This document shows positions 62,218 to 64,000 of a DNA stretch of 64,000 bases, piece by piece. Made by a program: the position numbers and the translations under genes. Numbering within the stretch: the stretch's first letter is position 1; each line of letters opens with the position of its first letter. Below the pieces are notes generated by a model. The model saw only the letters and a list, made by a program, of their open reading frames with translations, ran no database searches and was not told the DNA's origin. Source of the DNA: JAVVSR01 sp036654095 (GTDB lineage: Bacteria; Bacillota; Clostridia; Christensenellales; CAG-917); the NCBI GenBank assembly GCA_036654095.1, contig JAVVSR010000007.1, positions 24,689 through 88,688 of the forward strand. Direction: 5' to 3'.

Positions 62218-62226
62218 CATACTATG
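62218..62226. promoter_or_regulatory. palindromic CATACTATG, possible shared sporulation -10 box
   Basis: Between dpaA (minus) and the divergent ATPase gene (plus). CATACTATG reads CATAxTATG on both strands and resembles the -10 box of mother-cell sigma-E (CATACAnT). Good -35 partners were not found, so this is tentative. Confidence 0.3.
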
Positions 62227-62286
62227 TTAATGTAGCATTTGCGGTGTATAAGGTATTTCGCAAAAAAATAATTTTTAGGAGGCAAT

Positions 62287-63294
62287 ATGGAAAAGCATAT
62301 GTTTTTAGGCAGCAACACTCCAAATGGTTTTTACGGGTGTTTCAAGGATATGTGCAAAATATCAAAGGTAATAATTCTAAAAGGCGGCGCAGGAACAGGC
62401 AAAAGCACTTTAATGAAGAAGGTCGGCTCAATGGCGATATCTCTCAATAAAGATGTTGAATATTATCATTGTTCAAGTGACGTTGACTCCCTTGACGGCG
62501 TGTACATTCCGTCATTGAATTGGACAATTTTAGATGGCACCAGTCCGCACAGTTTAGAACCCGAATTGGCTGGCATTAATCAGTATATTATAAACCTTTT
62601 AGATAAGGCAAACTATAACGAATTATCATCTAATCAAATTGAAATAATTAAGCTTGCAAACTGCAAAAAACAACACTTTACTAATGCATATAATTACTTA
62701 AAGTCCGCAAATTGCTTGCAAAGCATACTTGACGACAAAATCAATTCATCAGTTTGTTGCTCAAATTTTGACAGTATTTTAAGTGATATTATTTCATTTA
62801 TTCCACAAACGAATACTACTCAATCACGTAGGCTTTTTGCAAGTGCAATTACACAAAAAGGTTATATTAATTATTATAATTCTTGCTTTCTTAACACTAA
62901 AAATATCGTTCTTTTTTGTGAGTATGATTGCATTGCATTTAAATTAATTAAACAACTTGAAGATTATTTAAACCTTCATAAAATTAATCATATCAAATAT
63001 ATTTCTCCATTCAATATTAAAACTACCGAAGCTATTGAATTAGACGGGTTGACCGTTTCAGTCAATAATCCTAATATTGAGCCATATATCTTGTACAATT
63101 TCAATCTAACGGCCAAATTATCAGAAAATGAAAGTAATCATAACTTTGTCGCAACTCTTTTTGATAGCGCAGTTTCTGAATTAAATTTTGCAAGGGATAC
63201 GCATTTAAATATCGAAAAATATTTTAACGCAGCTATGGATTTTAATGATATTAATTTGAAAACTCAAAATATAATAAACCAGATATTTGGTTGA
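62287..63294 (+). CDS. P-loop ATPase of the PRK06851 type (spore-former-associated)
   Basis: A 335-residue protein. N-terminal: FLGSNTPNGFYG, then Walker A LKGGAGTGKST (Lys39, Ser40) and HCSSDVDSLDGVYIP with ILDGTSPHSLEPE, a set I recognise from the duplicated-P-loop ATPases (NCBI PRK06851) of sporulating Bacillota. In those, the second half repeats the P-loop; here the second half is present (KGYINYYNSCFLNTKNI) but the P-loop position (about 209-220) reads FCEYDCIAFKL, so the second site is degenerate. Strong AGGAGG before ATG. Divergent from dpaA, consistent with sporulation. Biochemical role unknown. Confidence 0.78.
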   Translation: MEKHMFLGSNTPNGFYGCFKDMCKISKVIILKGGAGTGKSTLMKKVGSMAISLNKDVEYYHCSSDVDSLDGVYIPSLNWTILDGTSPHSLEPELAGINQYIINLLDKANYNELSSNQIEIIKLANCKKQHFTNAYNYLKSANCLQSILDDKINSSVCCSNFDSILSDIISFIPQTNTTQSRRLFASAITQKGYINYYNSCFLNTKNIVLFCEYDCIAFKLIKQLEDYLNLHKINHIKYISPFNIKTTEAIELDGLTVSVNNPNIEPYILYNFNLTAKLSENESNHNFVATLFDSAVSELNFARDTHLNIEKYFNAAMDFNDINLKTQNIINQIFG

Positions 63295-63304
63295 CCTAAT
63301 TTAG

Positions 63305-63353
63305 ACATAGCAAGCATGTTATAAGCTAATCGCATTGTAGATGCTTGTTATGT
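63305..63353 (+). terminator. inverted repeat, possible terminator of the ATPase gene
   Basis: ACATAGCAAGCAT / ATGCTTGTTATGT, 13 bp with one G-T pair and a 23-nt loop, then TAATTTTGC. No good T run, so moderate. The stretch 63354-63704 after it is AT-rich with no gene recognised. Confidence 0.4.
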
Positions 63354-63704
63354 TAATTTTGCATTTAGCGCCCTTTAAAATGCTTATATTATACAAAATT
63401 TCATAACACATTATTACATCACTTGAACAACTATTTAGAACTTTATAATATTTAAATTAATTTATTTTTTCTAACACGATTAAAAAATCTTAAATACAAA
63501 TTCATTTTTTACTATAACAAACTTAGCCTATAATCAATGCGATAGCTTATTTTAAAAAATTAAATACAAATTGTTTTTATTCAAATACAAATTTATTTAA
63601 TAATCATATATTTATTAAATTTGTTAAATCTTGTAAATAAATAATTAGAATAAAATCTTTTTATCGGGTAACACTATTATTATTAAACGATAAGGAGAAT
63701 GTTT

Positions 63705-63833
63705 ATGGCTAAAATGTCTCAAACAGGCAAACCTGCAAGTAATAAAACTTCAGGCGCAAAAAGTGAAAAATCAAAGGCTACAAACTCTACAAAGACTAGT
63801 GGCAATTCAGCAACAAAAGATTGTGGCAAGTAA
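63705..63833 (+). CDS. 42-residue basic, Ser/Thr/Lys-rich peptide
   Basis: ATG at 63705 is preceded by AAGGAG (about nine bases away) and the frame ends at TAA 63831-63833, followed by a strong terminator at 63861. The product is rich in Lys, Ser, Thr, Gly and Asn with few hydrophobics, one Cys near the end (KDCGK), and looks disordered. The ribosome site plus dedicated terminator argue that it is a real gene. It is placed next to sporulation genes, so a small spore protein is possible, but no small acid-soluble protein motif is present and the charge is positive. Confidence 0.6.
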   Translation: MAKMSQTGKPASNKTSGAKSEKSKATNSTKTSGNSATKDCGK

Positions 63834-63860
63834 AGTTAATTTACTATTTTAGGTTTATAA

Positions 63861-63895
63861 CAACGAGACATCAAAAAAATATTGATGTCTCGTTG
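63861..63895 (+). terminator. strong terminator of the 42-residue gene
   Basis: CAACGAGACATCAA / TTGATGTCTCGTTG, 14-bp perfect stem with a 7-nt loop and seven T. Confidence 0.93.
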
Positions 63896-63942
63896 TTTTT
63901 TAATGTTTAATTTTATATCTCTAAAAACTATTTTTTAAATGT

Positions 63943-64000
63943 GTTTAGGTTTAGGTTTAGGTTTAGGTTTAGGTTTAGGTTTAGGTTTAGGTTTAGGTTT
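63943..64000. repeat. hexanucleotide microsatellite (GTTTAG)n running to the window edge
   Basis: Perfect GTTTAG units, nearly ten copies, from 63943 to the last base; the array continues or the scaffold ends here. Confidence 0.95.

Noticed and set aside
63943..64000. Telomere of a linear replicon
   Set aside because: GTTTAG resembles telomere repeats only superficially; a second, different hexamer array lies inside the window, so a microsatellite is the simpler reading.

Overview
The window looks like a piece of a low-GC, endospore-forming member of the Bacillota, probably a Clostridia-type lineage and probably a metagenome-assembled scaffold. Reasons: AT-rich coding and intergenic DNA, strong GGAGG-type ribosome sites, HprK, WhiA, DnaE and a tryptophan RNA-binding attenuation protein (TRAP) homologue, dipicolinate synthase subunits A and B, a BspA-type leucine-rich-repeat surface lipoprotein, and a run of exactly 100 N at a simple repeat. 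No rRNA, phage, insertion sequence, transposase or CRISPR array was seen. Finer taxonomy cannot be read from the sequence alone.

Layout. 1-9 kb: a truncated deoC with a VOC-family gene, a TPP-riboswitch-controlled thiamine transporter (ThiT type), an SDR oxidoreductase, an orphan response-regulator/HPt pair, a Na+/phosphate symporter with a PhoU tail, and an MFS exporter. 9-15 kb: a GPH sugar-type symporter, tRNA-Thr(GGT), and a three-gene operon of an ATC-hydrolase-family protein with two M20 metallopeptidases. 15-21 kb: argG, argH, a membrane-anchored metallophosphoesterase and a small-membrane-protein cluster. 21-32 kb: a central housekeeping block on the minus strand, hprK-murB-PHP-whiA-dnaE-(gap)-mtrB(TRAP)-pfkA-pfp. 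32-39 kb: HAD phosphatase, uvrC, a FabG-like reductase behind a duplicated structured element, a low-molecular-weight phosphatase and a subtilisin. 39-48 kb: an amino-acid ABC transporter whose binding protein has a circularly permuted domain order, YfcE, galE/galU, tcdA and a split transketolase. 48-60 kb: a fused MacB-like ABC transporter, an unknown membrane protein, a PlsC-type acyltransferase with a zinc ribbon, and the 2017-residue BspA-like protein. 60-64 kb: dpaA/dpaB (spore dipicolinate), a divergent P-loop ATPase of a family often found in spore formers, and a 42-residue basic peptide.

Functional picture: sugar phosphate metabolism (two phosphofructokinases of different phosphoryl-donor class, transketolase, GalE/GalU, HPr kinase), amino-acid uptake and arginine synthesis, envelope proteins, and sporulation. 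The most unusual items are the permuted solute-binding protein, the TRAP homologue with altered RNA-contact residues sitting in front of the phosphofructokinases, the near-identical two-hairpin element in the fabG leader, and the large number of intergenic loci that each carry their own private tandem repeat (units of 6, about 21, 37-39, 49, 53, 78, 97, 138 and 141 bp). The last is the clearest signal that gene annotation does not explain.
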